From assembly GCF_003573695.1 (NCBI RefSeq), contig NC_039362.1, forward strand, positions 180,367,690 to 180,431,689: a stretch of 64,000 bases of DNA. Reading direction: 5' to 3'. The stretch is from Papaver somniferum (Eukaryota > Streptophyta > Magnoliopsida > Ranunculales > Papaveraceae). Within the stretch, counting starts at the first letter, position 1. Each line of letters opens with the position of its first letter. Below the pieces are notes generated by a model, which was given only the letters and a program-made list of their open reading frames with translations, was not told where the DNA came from and did not search any database. Shown one piece after another: positions 47,977-59,146 of this stretch. Both the position numbers and the translations under genes were made by a program.

Positions 47977-48252
47977 TACCTTACTTTAATCAACATTATT
48001 ACAATTCTTATGCAAAACAGCTAGGAACAAATTATTTGGAATTAGATTTTTGAGTCATGGAATATTTATGCGTGTTTGAATGTATAATTCAATAACAAAT
48101 GCCTTTTTTTTAACCTCAACAGATCTGTTGTTATTTATACATGATATTGGCCAAGACCTGTCCTCCGACAGATTTGACGCCATTTATCCCTTGAGACCAA
48201 TGTAGTCCTTCTCAACCGAGACGGCTGAGTATCGCCGATAATATCGGTTTCG

Positions 48253-48585
48253 GTGTTATCCGAGATGCCGATATTGTCGGTATTTGCCGATATTCACCGA
48301 TATTTATCGTATTTCACCCCTGGTCGATATTCGCCGAAATACGATATTGACTACGAGACTAGGTCTTATTTGCCGCACATTCTTGAAGAAGACATGGCAA
48401 TTGGGAAAAAGTTAGTGTATAAGAAGATATCACCATCAGCATCCCACAAGAAGACATTCATGGTACACAAGCTAATAGTGACCCCCAAACTTTTCTATAT
48501 GGGTTTTGATAAGCCAGTCAGGGGCCCTTGGACTAGGGCTTACTTAATCCAGCCCCAACAAGACGAAAAGACATTTTTTTCATAG
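48253..48585 (+). other. Unidentified 110-codon frame with CGATATT repeats
   Basis: The first third is made by a short repeat of GCCGATATT/TCACCGATATT (48240-48345). The rest (DYETRSYLPHILEEDMAIGK..) has protein-like composition but no domain I recognise. It may be a fragment of a host or transposon gene; no intron or promoter signal supports an intact gene. Confidence 0.25.
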
Positions 48586-48589
48586 CGCT

Positions 48590-48887
48590 TTTTGAGTTGG
48601 ACCATAGTACGTTAGTAAATTTTACCCTTAAGCCAGTCCAAGAAAAGAGTCAAGTCCTCCCCATAACCAAAGCAAATTTCACCACTGAAGACAGTCATCC
48701 CTAGCATCAAGATTCCTGTAATAGTAAAGATTGTTTAGAATGTGTTCTGGATTATGCATCACTCTGTTAAAGAAACACAGGTGCTGAGTTATCCTGTTTG
48801 CAGAAATACTACATAAGGAGTAATGTTTTTGAAAACAAAATCACATCTGGCCTTCCAAATGAACCAGCATATAGTGGAAAAGTTGGC
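48590..48887 (-). pseudogene. LINE pol fragment
   Basis: Read on minus it resembles the stretch of L1-type ORF2 between the zinc-finger region and RNase H, with stops (for example ..ANRITQHLCFFNRVMHNPEHI). It is cut on the right by the LTR element inserted at 48888. Confidence 0.5.
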
Positions 48888-49802
48888 TGTTTATAACCAA
48901 ATATATTTCCAGGCACTAAACACGATGATTTTGGTGATGATGAGGAAAAGTTAGGGTTAGAAAACGAATTGAAGGATAATGAAAGAAACACAGATTTAAC
49001 GTGGTTCGACATGGTTTTCCTACATCCACGGACGAATCCCCTTGGGGAGTAATGTTTTATTCATATCAAAATTACAGTGGATTTTTTCCCTATGCATCCC
49101 CCTCTATCAGGATTACCTTCCCTCTATTTATACAATTCTGAACTAGAGTCTTGCCCTCATTATGAGGTAGGCATAAATTGTATTAAATTTCCCTGCATGC
49201 CTTCTACATTAATCTGCCATGCATAACTCCAGTTATTAACCTGTCATGCATAACTCCTGGCATTAACCTGCCATGCATAACTCCTAGTATTAACCTTCCA
49301 TGCATAACTCTTGGTATTAACCTTCCCTGCATGGCTCATGGCTTTAATATGCCCTGCATGCCTCCTTGTATTGATTTTCCATGTTGGCAGACTTGCTTGA
49401 CTGGCATAACAGGATAGCAGTATGTATGGATGCTGTCTGGTAGCACAGCTGACAGCATGGGTAGAGACTTCCTGGCACTGCGGCATTGGCCGCCGACATT
49501 GGCCATCGGCGTTGGCCTCCGGCATAGATCGCCGGCGTTGGCCTCCGGTGTAGGCCGCCGGCGTTGGTCGCCAGCGTCGGCCTCCGGCACAGGTCATCGG
49601 CGTTGACCTCCTTCGGAATTCTTAGAAGCGCGACTGGCAACTTGACTTCGATTGTTGACTGACAGTTGACTTTGACCATTAACCTGGCCTTGACTTTATG
49701 GAGCCATGGACTTGCTGGAAGTTTCTTCAATGGGTAGGCTGGTGGCAGCTGAATAGTGTCCCAAAACAATATTCTGGCCCAATATGTGGTATTTTTACTC
49801 AC
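48888..49802 (-). repeat. Left (3') LTR of the non-autonomous element
   Basis: Aligns with 51522-52384. It starts TGTTTATAACC, a variant of the TGTTTGTACC terminus. Similarity ends near 49802 (TTTTTACTCA), without the matching GGTACAAACA, so the inner border has been altered. It includes ~30-bp CCATGCATAACTCC repeats (49200-49380) and a GC-rich block of CGCCGGCGTTGGCCTCCGG repeats (49480-49600) with more units than the other LTR. Confidence 0.8.
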
Positions 49803-50062
49803 GGATATGCTGTGGATAGAAACTTGACACAATAGCATTCGCGAACATTGAATATGACATGTAGTTTTCACTTGGTGGTGACCGGTGACCGTGTGTGATA
49901 TCGCCGCTCGAAACCTTAAAAATTAAAATTTTTCAAACTCATAATTTTTCACCTCCAGGTTGTAGAGAATTGAAAGACGATTCCTACGAGCCAAAAATCA
50001 CTCGATTCGGACTTAAAACGGAGAGTTATTGCTGAAACAAGATTTTCTATTAGCGCGGGTGT

Positions 50063-50449
50063 AGTATATGACGTGGCACTGCTGACTGGATCACTTTGCT
50101 GACGTGGCATTACTGATTGGATCACCTTGCTGACGTGTCAGTGCTTACTGGACATACTTGATGACGTGGCGGACGATGACTGGACCAGCTGCTGACGTGG
50201 TAGGTGTTGACTAGACCAGCTGCTAACGTGGCAGTTGTCGACTGGACCCACATGCTGACGTGGAAGCTGCTGACTGGACAAATTTATGTCGTGTCGGAGA
50301 TGACTGGACCATTTACTGAGTGGCGGCCGTTGACTGGACCAAATTGCTGACGTGGCACACTACATGTACCCCCTTGATGACGCGGTCGATGACGTGGCGG
50401 GACACCTTGCTGACGTGGCAGCTACTCGCTGGCCATACTTGATGACGTG
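50063..50449. repeat. TGACGTGG-containing repeat array
   Basis: About a dozen degenerate units of 30-40 bases, each with a TGACGTGG-like word followed by TGACTGGA-like sequence. TGACGTGG contains the ACGT core recognised by plant bZIP factors. It lies inside the non-autonomous LTR element and is not translated. Confidence 0.8.
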
Positions 50450-50474
50450 GAGACCGATGACTGTGCAACTTCAG

Positions 50475-50640
50475 CTGACGTGGGTGAAAGTTCCTTAATG
50501 TGGGTGAAATTAACCTCTATTGTAGGTGACGGTAACGGAATCTGGGTGAACAAAACCCTAAAATGTGGGCGATATGAACTTAATGTGGGTGAAGGGAACA
50601 CTACCATGGGTGAACGGAGATGATGAAGTGGGTGAACATG
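50475..50640. repeat. GTGGGTGAA repeat array
   Basis: The word (A)TGTGGGTGAA or close variants recurs about eight times at irregular spacing. It produces short chance frames only. Confidence 0.75.
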
Positions 50641-50994
50641 AACTGTTATCTTTTCCCGTCTGCAACAATATTCTCCTTGAACTTTTAGCAATGGTTCATC
50701 GGGCTTTGTGGTCGTTTCCCGTAGACTTTTCTGCCAATGTTTTGCTTCACTTTTGTGGTATTTTCTGGAACTTTTTGAGATGCTCTTCTGGAAGTCTTCT
50801 CTAGGATTTTGAAGCGCCTAAAGATGTAGATAACTTGACAACCTTGCGATCACGAACAATAATGATTTTGACGTACTACAAACTCGAACATGTAGACACT
50901 AAGTTATTTGGGAAGGAAATTTTTCCAACTTTGGACTTAAACATGTTGCGGATCAAATATCCTGCCATCAGTTTTAGCGATCTCTGCAGTGAGT

Positions 50995-51400
50995 CAATTT
51001 TCGTGGCTTCCGACTGTGAAGCTGGACTGCAGCAGTTGCAAAATCAACTGGACTGCAGTAACTGTGATTAACTTTACTACAGAAGCTGCGATCAGCTGGA
51101 CTGCAGCAATTGAAATCAAAACTGGACCAAATCATGTTGCAGATGGAATATACTGCAACAACTTTGATGATATTTTTACACCATCTTTTACCGTGGACCG
51201 AACGTCCTGGGAGCGGTTTCATCGATCTTTGTAATGATGCAGTTTTAGTGGTTTCCGAAGGTAATAGTATAACCAGATCCCGAATTGTGAATCTGGATTG
51301 CAGCAATTGCGATCAACTGGACTGCAGTATCTGCGATCAACTAGTCTGCAACAGCTGCGATCAGCTGGACTGTAGTTGTTGCGATCAAACTGTACTACCA
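50995..51400. repeat. CTGGACTGCAGCAATTGCGA repeat array
   Basis: Degenerate ~24-bp units with GGACTGCAG and GCGATCA words, in two blocks (50995-51120 and 51295-51400). Non-coding interior of the LTR element. Confidence 0.75.
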
Positions 51401-51521
51401 CAGTAATTTTTGACGACGTCCAAACTGCTTTTTGACGAACACGATTTTGAAGCTTTCTGAACTACTTTTCTCAATTGGAAAACACGATCCTTTTTCTCGT
51501 AATCCCCTTAGTCGGCGCCAT

Positions 51522-52384
51522 TGTTTGTACCAAGATATATTTCCAGGCACTAAACACGATGATTTTGGTGATGACGAGGAAAAGTTAGGGTTAGGAAACG
51601 AATTGAAGGATAACGAAAGAAACACAGATTTAACTCGGTTCGGTATGGTTTGCCTACATCCATGGACGAATCCCCTTGGGGAGTAATGTTTTATTCATAT
51701 CAAAATTACAGTGGATTTTTCTCTATTCACCCCCTCTATCAGGATTACCTTCCCTCTATTTATACAATTCTGAATTAGAGTCTTGCCCTCATTATGAGGT
51801 AGGCATAAATTGTATTAAATTTACCTGCATGCCTCCTGCATTGATCTGCCATGCATAACTCCTGTCATTAACCTTCCATGCATAACTCCTGGCATTAACC
51901 TGCCATTCATAACTCTTGGTATTAACCTTCCCTTCATGGCTCCTGGCTTTAATCTGCCCTGCATGCCTCCTTGTATTGATTTTCCATGTTGGCATACTTG
52001 CTTGAATGGCATAACAAGATGGAAGTATGATGGATGATGTCTGGCAGCACAGCTGACAGCATGGGTAGAGACTGGCTAGCAATGCGGCATTGGCCGCCGG
52101 CATAGGTCGCCGGCGTTGGCCGTCTACATTGTCCGCCGACGTTAGCCTTTGGCCTCCGACATAGGTCTCCGGCGTTGACCTCCTTCCGAATTCTAAGAAG
52201 CGCAACTGGCAACTTGACTTCGATAGTTGACTGACAGTTGACTTTGACCATTGACCTGACATTGACTTTATGGAACCGTGGACTTGCTGGAAGTTACTTC
52301 AATGGGTAGGCTGGTGGCAGCTGAATAGTGGCCCAAAACAATATTCTGGCCCAATATTTGGTATTTTTACTCATGGTACAAACA
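51522..52384 (-). repeat. Right (5') LTR of the non-autonomous element (863 bp)
   Basis: Intact termini TGTTTGTACC and GGTACAAACA. It contains the conserved strip whose minus reading is CCCAAGGGGATTCGTCCATGG followed by TGTAGG.. near 51645-51680, shared with other LTRs in the window. Confidence 0.88.
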
Positions 52385-52500
52385 TTGGCATTCTAGTCGG
52401 CTAGATAAGCGTTTGGGTTGAATCATTTGTTAAGTAGTCGTAAAAGGAGGAGGAGTAAACAAAAAAAACAAAAAGTTCGTTTTTGATACTATATCACAAC

Positions 52501-53703
52501 CTAGCTTGATTGGGGTATACCCAGATTAATTGGGGTATACCTAATGAGATAAAAGCTAGGTCATTTTGAAGTAAAAGAAGCCACCCCTTAACCATGTATT
52601 TTCTAAATGACTAACTTACCCTTGTTTAATTAACACTAAAAATCTGATTAGCTTAATTAATTGAGTAGATTAAAACTTCTCAAATTACGAATTTGATTAT
52701 GAAATTTTGTTTTTGATTGGACTTATTTGGGAATATTTTTGATGAAAAAAATTTTGTTTGAGAAAATCTTTTGCAACGGAAATGAAACCACACTACCCAA
52801 ACACTTCTAAAAAGGGGATTGCAAAGCTGTTGTAGGAAATCATAATCAAAATTAGATCAAAAATTAACACTTTCAGTTCTGAAAGTACGAAAAGTCGGCA
52901 AGATCGACGAATGAATACCATGCCGACTATATTTTGCCGGCAAGGTAGATGAATGAAGATGATGCCGACTAACTTTGGCCAGCAGGGTATTCAAATGAAG
53001 ACAATGCCGACTTCATTTTTTTGACACACAGGAGACGACTAATATAATCGGCAAGGTCTACAAAAAAACCCCGCAGGCTGTTGAAAAATACCCTGCCGGC
53101 TGTATTAGCCGGCAAGGTCTTCAAAAAATACCCTGTCGGCTGTTGAAAATTTTTACAATCGCCATGACTATTATGAAAAGTCAGCAAGATATGCATGTTA
53201 CGACCTTGCGGGCTGTATTGGTCTTCAAAAAATACCCTGCCGGTTGTTGAAAATATTTACTGTCGCCATTGTTATTATGAAAAGTCGGCAAGATATACAT
53301 GTTACGACCTTGCCGACTAAAGACACAGAAATCATAATTTTCAATTTCTAACCTAATATAACAACCAAATCACACAACACAGTGATGGGTTTGAGTTTAG
53401 ACATTACTTAGAGTCTTCTTTTCGCCGGTAGAATCAACAATTTTTTTGCAAGATCAATGTTCAAGATTTTCGGTTGATGGAAGAAATGGAAGAAACTGAA
53501 GTGGAAGAGCAGAGAGATTAGAGAAGAAAGATTAGGGAAGATTAAGAGTTTTTTAGTTTTAAATTTTAGGGTTTAATTTTAAGTTAATTAATTCAAGGGT
53601 ATTAAAGTAAAATCACCAATTTTGACCACCCCTTGGCAAGAGCACTAGGTCCATTTAAATTTGGATATACTCAATTAATTTGGGCATAGCCAATCTAGCC
53701 AGG
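52501..53703. mobile_element. Short MULE related to the PMD MULE (1.2 kb)
   Basis: Left end CTAGCTTGATTGGGGTATAC and right end (reverse complement) CCTGGCTAGATTGGCTATGC are inverted. The subterminal sequence matches the 7.2-kb element closely (ACCATGTATTTTCTAAATG, TTTAATTAACACTAAAAA, and ACACTTCTAAAAAGGGGATT then GCAAAGCTG). Flanks TATCACAAC and TTTCACAAT match at 7 of 9 positions, consistent with an aged 9-bp duplication. It keeps the hairpin array but no PMD gene. Confidence 0.85.
52885..53330. repeat. GTCGGCA/TGCCGAC hairpin array of the short MULE
   Basis: The same words as in the large element (for example AGTCGGCAAGAT.. GACCTTGCCGAC at 53282-53317, and GCCGGCAAGGTCTTC.. at 53107). A ~75-bp unit containing CAAAAAATACCCTGCCGG and GTCGCCAT is repeated about three times. 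Confidence 0.8.
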
Positions 53704-53880
53704 TTTCACAATGACTTCCAAAACCAAAAAGCAAAGATATTGAGTTTTTGGAGGTAAACTGTTTTTGACTTTTGATTTTTTTGAATGATTTCTACCAGTA
53801 TCGAAACGCATTAAGGAAGCGTTTCAAAAGTATTTTTGGAACGAGTCAGTCTAAATTTGTACGTGTCTACTGAACATATT

Positions 53881-54394
53881 AAACTAACAGGGAAGGATTC
53901 GTTGACATGATTATAATGACATAATCCATTGACATGGTTATCATTTTTTCTATCAAACCCAACCGACAATGAATTTAAAGCTAATATTTTGGCGTCATGT
54001 TCCTCGTATAAAACTCTGCAGTCCCTCCAAAAAAGAGATAATTCTGAGATGTATAAGACCACCATCCACAAATTTTAATTTCAGCCGTTAATTTTCAACG
54101 GTTGACATTCAAAATGGTAGATAGTGGTCTTATACATCTCAGAATTCTCTCATTTTTGGTGGGAGTGTAGAGACTTATAAGAAATAGATGTCATCAAAAA
54201 ACTAGCCTCAAATTCATTGCCCGTTGGGTTTGGTAGAGAAAATGACGCTAAAATGTCAACATTATGCCATTATAACCATGTCATTTCTATCAAACCGAAC
54301 CGACAATGAATTTAAAGCTAATATTTTGGCGTCATGTTCCTCGTATAAAACTCTACATTCTCTCCAAAAATGAGAAAATTCCGAGATGTATAAG
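53881..54394. repeat. Fold-back repeat with a 23-bp perfect hairpin core
   Basis: Sequence at about 53890-54064 reappears inverted at 54126-54300, centred near 54095; the inner arms AATTCTGAGATGTATAAGAC and beyond match perfectly over 23 bases. A third, direct copy (108 bp) follows at 54285-54394. This is the pattern of a fold-back MITE with a partial second copy. Non-coding. Confidence 0.8.
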
Positions 54395-54524
54395 AAACTT
54401 TAAATGACAAAACATATAAATGAAACTTTACATGTAGGGGTACATGATCACAGGTGGTACAAAAATTAAGCAAGAGCGTTCCAATAAAACAAATCAGTTT
54501 TGGAAGTTTAAATGTTAGTTTTGG

Positions 54525-54615
54525 TGGAGTACAACTTATAACCAGATAACATAGCTGACAAGTTCAAAGACAAGAATGCTAAAAAGGCCATGCTGGTAGA
54601 AGCTGCACTCTTGGT
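54525..54615 (-). pseudogene. CASPL last-exon fragment
   Basis: Near-copy of the end of the CASPL gene (46595-46690): GATAACATAGCTGACAAG, GAATGCTAA and GGCCATGCTGGTAGAAG occur in the same order. It stops abruptly where the Gypsy LTR begins. Confidence 0.8.
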
Positions 54616-55409
54616 GTGGACACACGAACTACGTGGTCGTCCGAATGCACACAATCAATCATTAACGTCTAAAGAGATTACGATGATGATACCCTGATGT
54701 GGATTCATTGGCTCAAAACCCCCAGGTTTATCATGGCCTCCTCCAACTTCCCCGTGCGTAGCGATTATGCATGGGATACAAATATAAAAGGAAAACAAAA
54801 TATATAAGCAGATACGTGCGGAGCTAAATGAATGTAAAGTGCTGAAATGTAAATAAGACCAAGGTTTACGTGGTTCAGCACTAAGGCCTACATCCACGGG
54901 GTTTGTTGTTCTACTATATTATTCACGGTTACACGAATAGTTGAATGACTTTGGGTTTACATATTTCTCTCCACTATGGGATTAACTTACCCTTGCTATT
55001 CTCTCTCTCTCTCCTGATGTTTTTTCGATCCCCTTCCCTCTTTGTGGAGATTGGGTATTTATAAGGTTGGAACGTGGGACCCATCTCTGAAGACCGTTGG
55101 AACCTTATCTTCTCGTGCCCTTGCGTCCATCACGTGGAGTGATTTCACTGTTTTATGCCGTGTTGATTTGTGAATTTTCTGCTATTGTTGTTCCTTGTTT
55201 GTGATGAAGAACTTTTTCTGATGCTTGCATACTAGTTTGCCCCTGTTCTTCATCTTAAATTAAGGCAGCCATTACTTCGAGGGTGGAGTATTGAGATTGT
55301 ATCCTAATTTTAGGGTTGCTATGATATCGTGGTTGTATTGCTATGAATGTTTTTTTTGATTTTTGGTTATCGTGTGTAACTTGTTCTTGATTTTATTCTT
55401 TCCGCAGCC

Positions 55410-58400
55410 ATGTCTGACCGTCCGCGGCCTACTTATGAGACTCCTGATTCTAGGTTGTCGAGATCTCCTCAGCGTCGAGAGTCTCAAGATGATGTTCGTC
55501 GGAGTCGAGTTTCTTCCGGAGCGAGAGCCTCGTCTTCTCGGGAAGAGATTCCTCCGATAATTCCGTCTGGTTCACGGAGAGTCTTTAATCACTCAATGGT
55601 GCGTCCTCGTGAAGATACTCGGAGTACGCAGGCTCCTCCCCGCGCTGTTGCTTTTGACGTTCCTCCTTTACATGCGTTAGTGCCCGAGCATCATCTACGG
55701 TTTTCTCCAACTTTTAAAGGGAAGAATACAAAGGGCGTAGCTCCTAGGGCTGAATCTTCAAAGAATCCCCCCGTGAAGAGAAAAGCGTCTGAAGCGTTTG
55801 TTAATTCATCCGGCCCCGCCGAGGAGGATGAGTCTGCTCCCTTGATACGCAGTGTCTCTGTTAGCAGGAGAAAAGTAACCTTCAAGCATATCAATCTTGA
55901 AATATTCAAGGAGAAGCATGAGCTCCAAGCCTTCGGGGTTCGTTTCTATGCCCCCGAGGATGATATTACGTATGAGCTGATCTCCAAGTACGAATTCGAT
56001 GAATTTCACTTGTTAACGACGGTTGGGGCCTTCGAGGCTGGTCTGATGCTGCCGTTGTACAAATCGGGTGATTCCTTCTACTACGACGTGCTCGCTAGTC
56101 GTGAGGGTTCTTCCACAAATACTCATAGCCGTTCCGTATCCCAACTATCGGGGAATTATCTCCGCGCCCTGAAGGAATGCTATCTGCGGAGTAAGGGGGA
56201 AACGTCGATGACTTGCTACGTCCCCAATCCCTTGGAGAAGGAATGGTACACTCCTGAGAATTTCAATAACTCCTTCGGTGATTACGTCAATAGCAGGAAT
56301 CGCAAGCCGTGGAGTGTCAGCCTTTGGAATCTTCCTGCTCCTCGAGGCGAGATTCGTCTGTTAAATGAGGTCAGCGATGCCAAGCTGAAATATGTTCCTG
56401 GCACGGAGGCGTCCAGTCGTCGGAAACTCTTCCCCGCGCGAGAAAGGATCAAGCGCGATCATGACTACGAGTGGCACGCCACTGTCATTGAGATAGTTGG
56501 TCCGTGGGCTTACGGTTGGATTCCCGGTTCCCGCGGATGGCGGCCAACCGAGAATAGTAAGCCGCGCGAATCTCCTCCCGCTCGCTATGGAGATTTCTGC
56601 CCCTGACGTCTGAACTTTGCGGGCATGAATTTTCCTTATGCCCTGGATGTCGTAGAGGGAGACGAGGAGGATGGTTCCGGTGCTATACTCTCATCGAAGA
56701 ATATCTCAGCTGCTCAGGTACGCAGATTCTAGCTGTGTTTCGTTTTTATAACTTCCATCGTACGGGAAGAATAATTCCTTTGTGGTGTCGGTTTCAGGTA
56801 TTGAAGAAGAAAAAGATTAGGCCGAAACAGTCTTCTACTATGGTGGTGGGCGAGGTTGAGGCCCAAGAAGAAGTTACTAGTCCCGTGAACGAAGAGTTTG
56901 CTGAGGACGAGATTACAGATGGGGAGGAACGTACTGGTACCTCCCCTATCAATGTCGAAGAAGAGGTCTTCGCTGGTCACGCCGGTGATGGAGGAAGGAA
57001 CAAGGGTGTAGTGGCGGATGATGTTGTCATCGAGGATGTTTCCGTCCCTGCTGGTGATGTCATGGATTCCCTTCCCACTTCTCAAGAATTTTCTTTCGAT
57101 CGGATGTATTCGACGGGGGAGTTATTTGACGAAGCCCTCGATTTTCCCGAGGACTTCTCTTTACTTTCCCCTAATGACGATTGGGATGTTCTTGGTGGTG
57201 ATGGTAATGGTGATGCTGCTGTAGAAGGTGTTGGTGCGGAGGAGCCTGCTGTGCATGTAGGCGCGGAAGAGCATGCCAACGTTCATGCTGAGGGGGTCGA
57301 GTCAGAGAAAGGAAAATCTGTTGTTGACGCGCCCGCCGATAGTCTTCCCCAGTTGCCGATGTCTGAGGGTGAGGATGCCATCATGAGTTGGTTTAAGGAG
57401 AAGAATCTTTTGTTTGTCTCTCATCCTGCTCCTGTGGTTGTTGGGGAAAAGGAATCAACCACGTATACCCGTCGCATGATGAAGATGTCTTCGGAAGCGC
57501 AGGTGTCTGAAGCCTGGGGAAAAAGGTTGACCGTTCCCGAAGCTACCCTCGTGCCGGAGCCTCCTACTTCTGTTGCCGATATGATGGCTATTGCCGACGG
57601 GTATCAATATGGCTTCCCGCAACAGCGTGTGCTGGAGGTAAATTTTCGTACATGCTCGTACGTGAGAATAGGACGCTTCGGTTGAATAATGTTTTGTCAT
57701 TTTGATGTGTAGATGATGAGGAGCGAGCATTGCAACCACGTGCTGTATCAGTTCTTTAAAGCAAAATCTCTGAAGCTCGAGGCTAAGCTTCGTCATCGGG
57801 AAAAGGAATTATCTGCGGCTGAGGTGGAAATAGAAGAGCTGAAGAAAAGCCTTAAGGAGAAAGAAAAACTGGGTGAAGCAGAGGCTGATCTTCGTTCAGA
57901 ACTTATTGCAGTGCGCGCTGAGTTAGAGCAAACTCGTAGCCAAGTTTCCACTTTCACAGGTTTGGTTCTTTTCCCTCGCCGTATGTCGTCATTCTTTTAT
58001 CACTTAGTTGTTCTGTCTGAGTCTCCCCACCCTATGTCCAGTGGGTGGCATCCCCGAGCTGGTATGGCTTCGAAACGAAAGAGCTCGGCAAAAATCTCGT
58101 ATTAGAGATTTGGTTGAGAAGATTAAGAGTGAGGCTAGGAAATGGGATGCTCGGGCTGAAGTATGGCGCGCGCGGCATGTTCAGATGGTCGACATGCAAA
58201 ATCTGTACAACCATGATCGTGCTTTATTTAATGGCACACTGCTGTGGACCAGTGATAATCTGCGGGAAGCCCGCGAGCGTACTTCCTTGTTGGAATCTAG
58301 GATTCAGCTATTGGAAGAAGAATTACAGACGGCGCGGTCCATTCCTCTTTCAGGGGTCCAAGATAATATGCTTGGTCTTGCCAGGGAACGAGATGATGCT

Positions 58401-59146
58401 CGTGCTGAAGTCTACGCTCTCAGCAATGCTCTTTCCGCGTCTCGTGCCGATGTANNNNNNNNNNNNNNNNNNNNNNNNNNNNNNNNNNNNNNNNNNNNNN
58501 NNNNNNNNNNNNNNNNNNNNNNNNNNNNNNNNNNNNNNNNNNNNNNNNNNNNNNNNNNNNNNNNNNNNNNNNNNNNNNNNNNNNATAAGAAATTATCCGC
58601 GGAATATGATCATCTTGATGAAGCGCGAGATGCGGTTGTTAATGAATATGAAGAGGCTTCGGCTTGTGTCGAAGGTATAATCCCAATTCATCGAGTGTGA
58701 TCTTGTTTGTTTTCTACGCTAACTCCGTGGTGTTGTCTTTTTCAGGGCTCGAGGAACGCCTTCGCGTCACAAATGAAGAACTTGAAAAGGCTCAATCTTC
58801 CTTAGCACAGCAAGAGGAACAAACCAATCACTTCAAGAATTTAGCAGCCACCCGCGAGGAGGCCGTTGGTGCTGCTTCCAGAGAAGTGAATCGGCTATCT
58901 TCGTTATTATCCCAAGCCCAACAGCGGACAACAGTTATTAAACATAAGGCTCGTTGTCAATTGGCTGAGGAGACGAACAAGATGCTGGAGAGGATAGAAC
59001 TTGGCCTAAGGAATGAACATGGTCTCGTGAAGAACTATCCTCGTCGTCCCGTTCCTGCTGCATTGCCCAGCTCCTCGGGCCCCTCTTCTGGTGGGAGCGT
59101 CCCATCAAGTCTTCGGAATAATCCTGACGACGGGACCGCCACCTAG
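55410..59146 (+). pseudogene. Antisense multi-exon gene inside the Tat element
   Basis: Five coding exons on plus: 55410 to about 56718, 56799-57636, 57713-57959, about 58039-58671 (with the N gap) and about 58746-59146, with GT..AG borders. The 5' splice acceptor (CTTTCCGCAG) lies two bases before the ATG, implying an intron in the leader. Exon 1 has an Arg/Ser-rich start and a block (FEAGLMLPLY..) similar to the 'putative gypsy-type transposon' family (PF04195). Exon 2 is acidic. Exons 3-5 are heptad-rich coiled coil (KLEAKLRHREKELSAAEVEI). One in-frame TGA at 56604-56606 interrupts exon 1; the frame continues to the exon end. Antisense ORFs at this site are known in Tat elements such as Grande. 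Function is unknown. Confidence 0.75.
58455..58584. other. Assembly gap (130 N)
   Basis: Unresolved bases inside exon 4 of the antisense gene. The flanks read in the same frame if the true gap length is close to 130, but gap sizes are often nominal. Confidence 0.98.

Larger units (their letters stand above)
48888..52384 (-). mobile_element. Non-autonomous LTR retrotransposon (3.5 kb)
   Basis: Two ~0.9-kb direct repeats flank 1.7 kb of non-coding sequence. The right LTR has perfect inverted termini TGTTTGTACC..GGTACAAACA. TTGGC occurs on both sides (48883-48887, 52385-52389), a 5-bp target duplication. Next to the right LTR, on minus, lies ATGGCGCCGACTAAGGGG, a primer-binding-like site common in plant Gypsy elements, so the element points left. 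With no gag or pol it must be mobilised in trans. Confidence 0.88.

Noticed and set aside
49244..49871. Overlapping minus-strand frames rich in Arg, Pro and Ala
   Set aside because: They translate GC-rich LTR repeats (CGCCGGCGTTGGCC-type) that occur with different unit numbers in the two LTRs; the same happens at 51792-52262.
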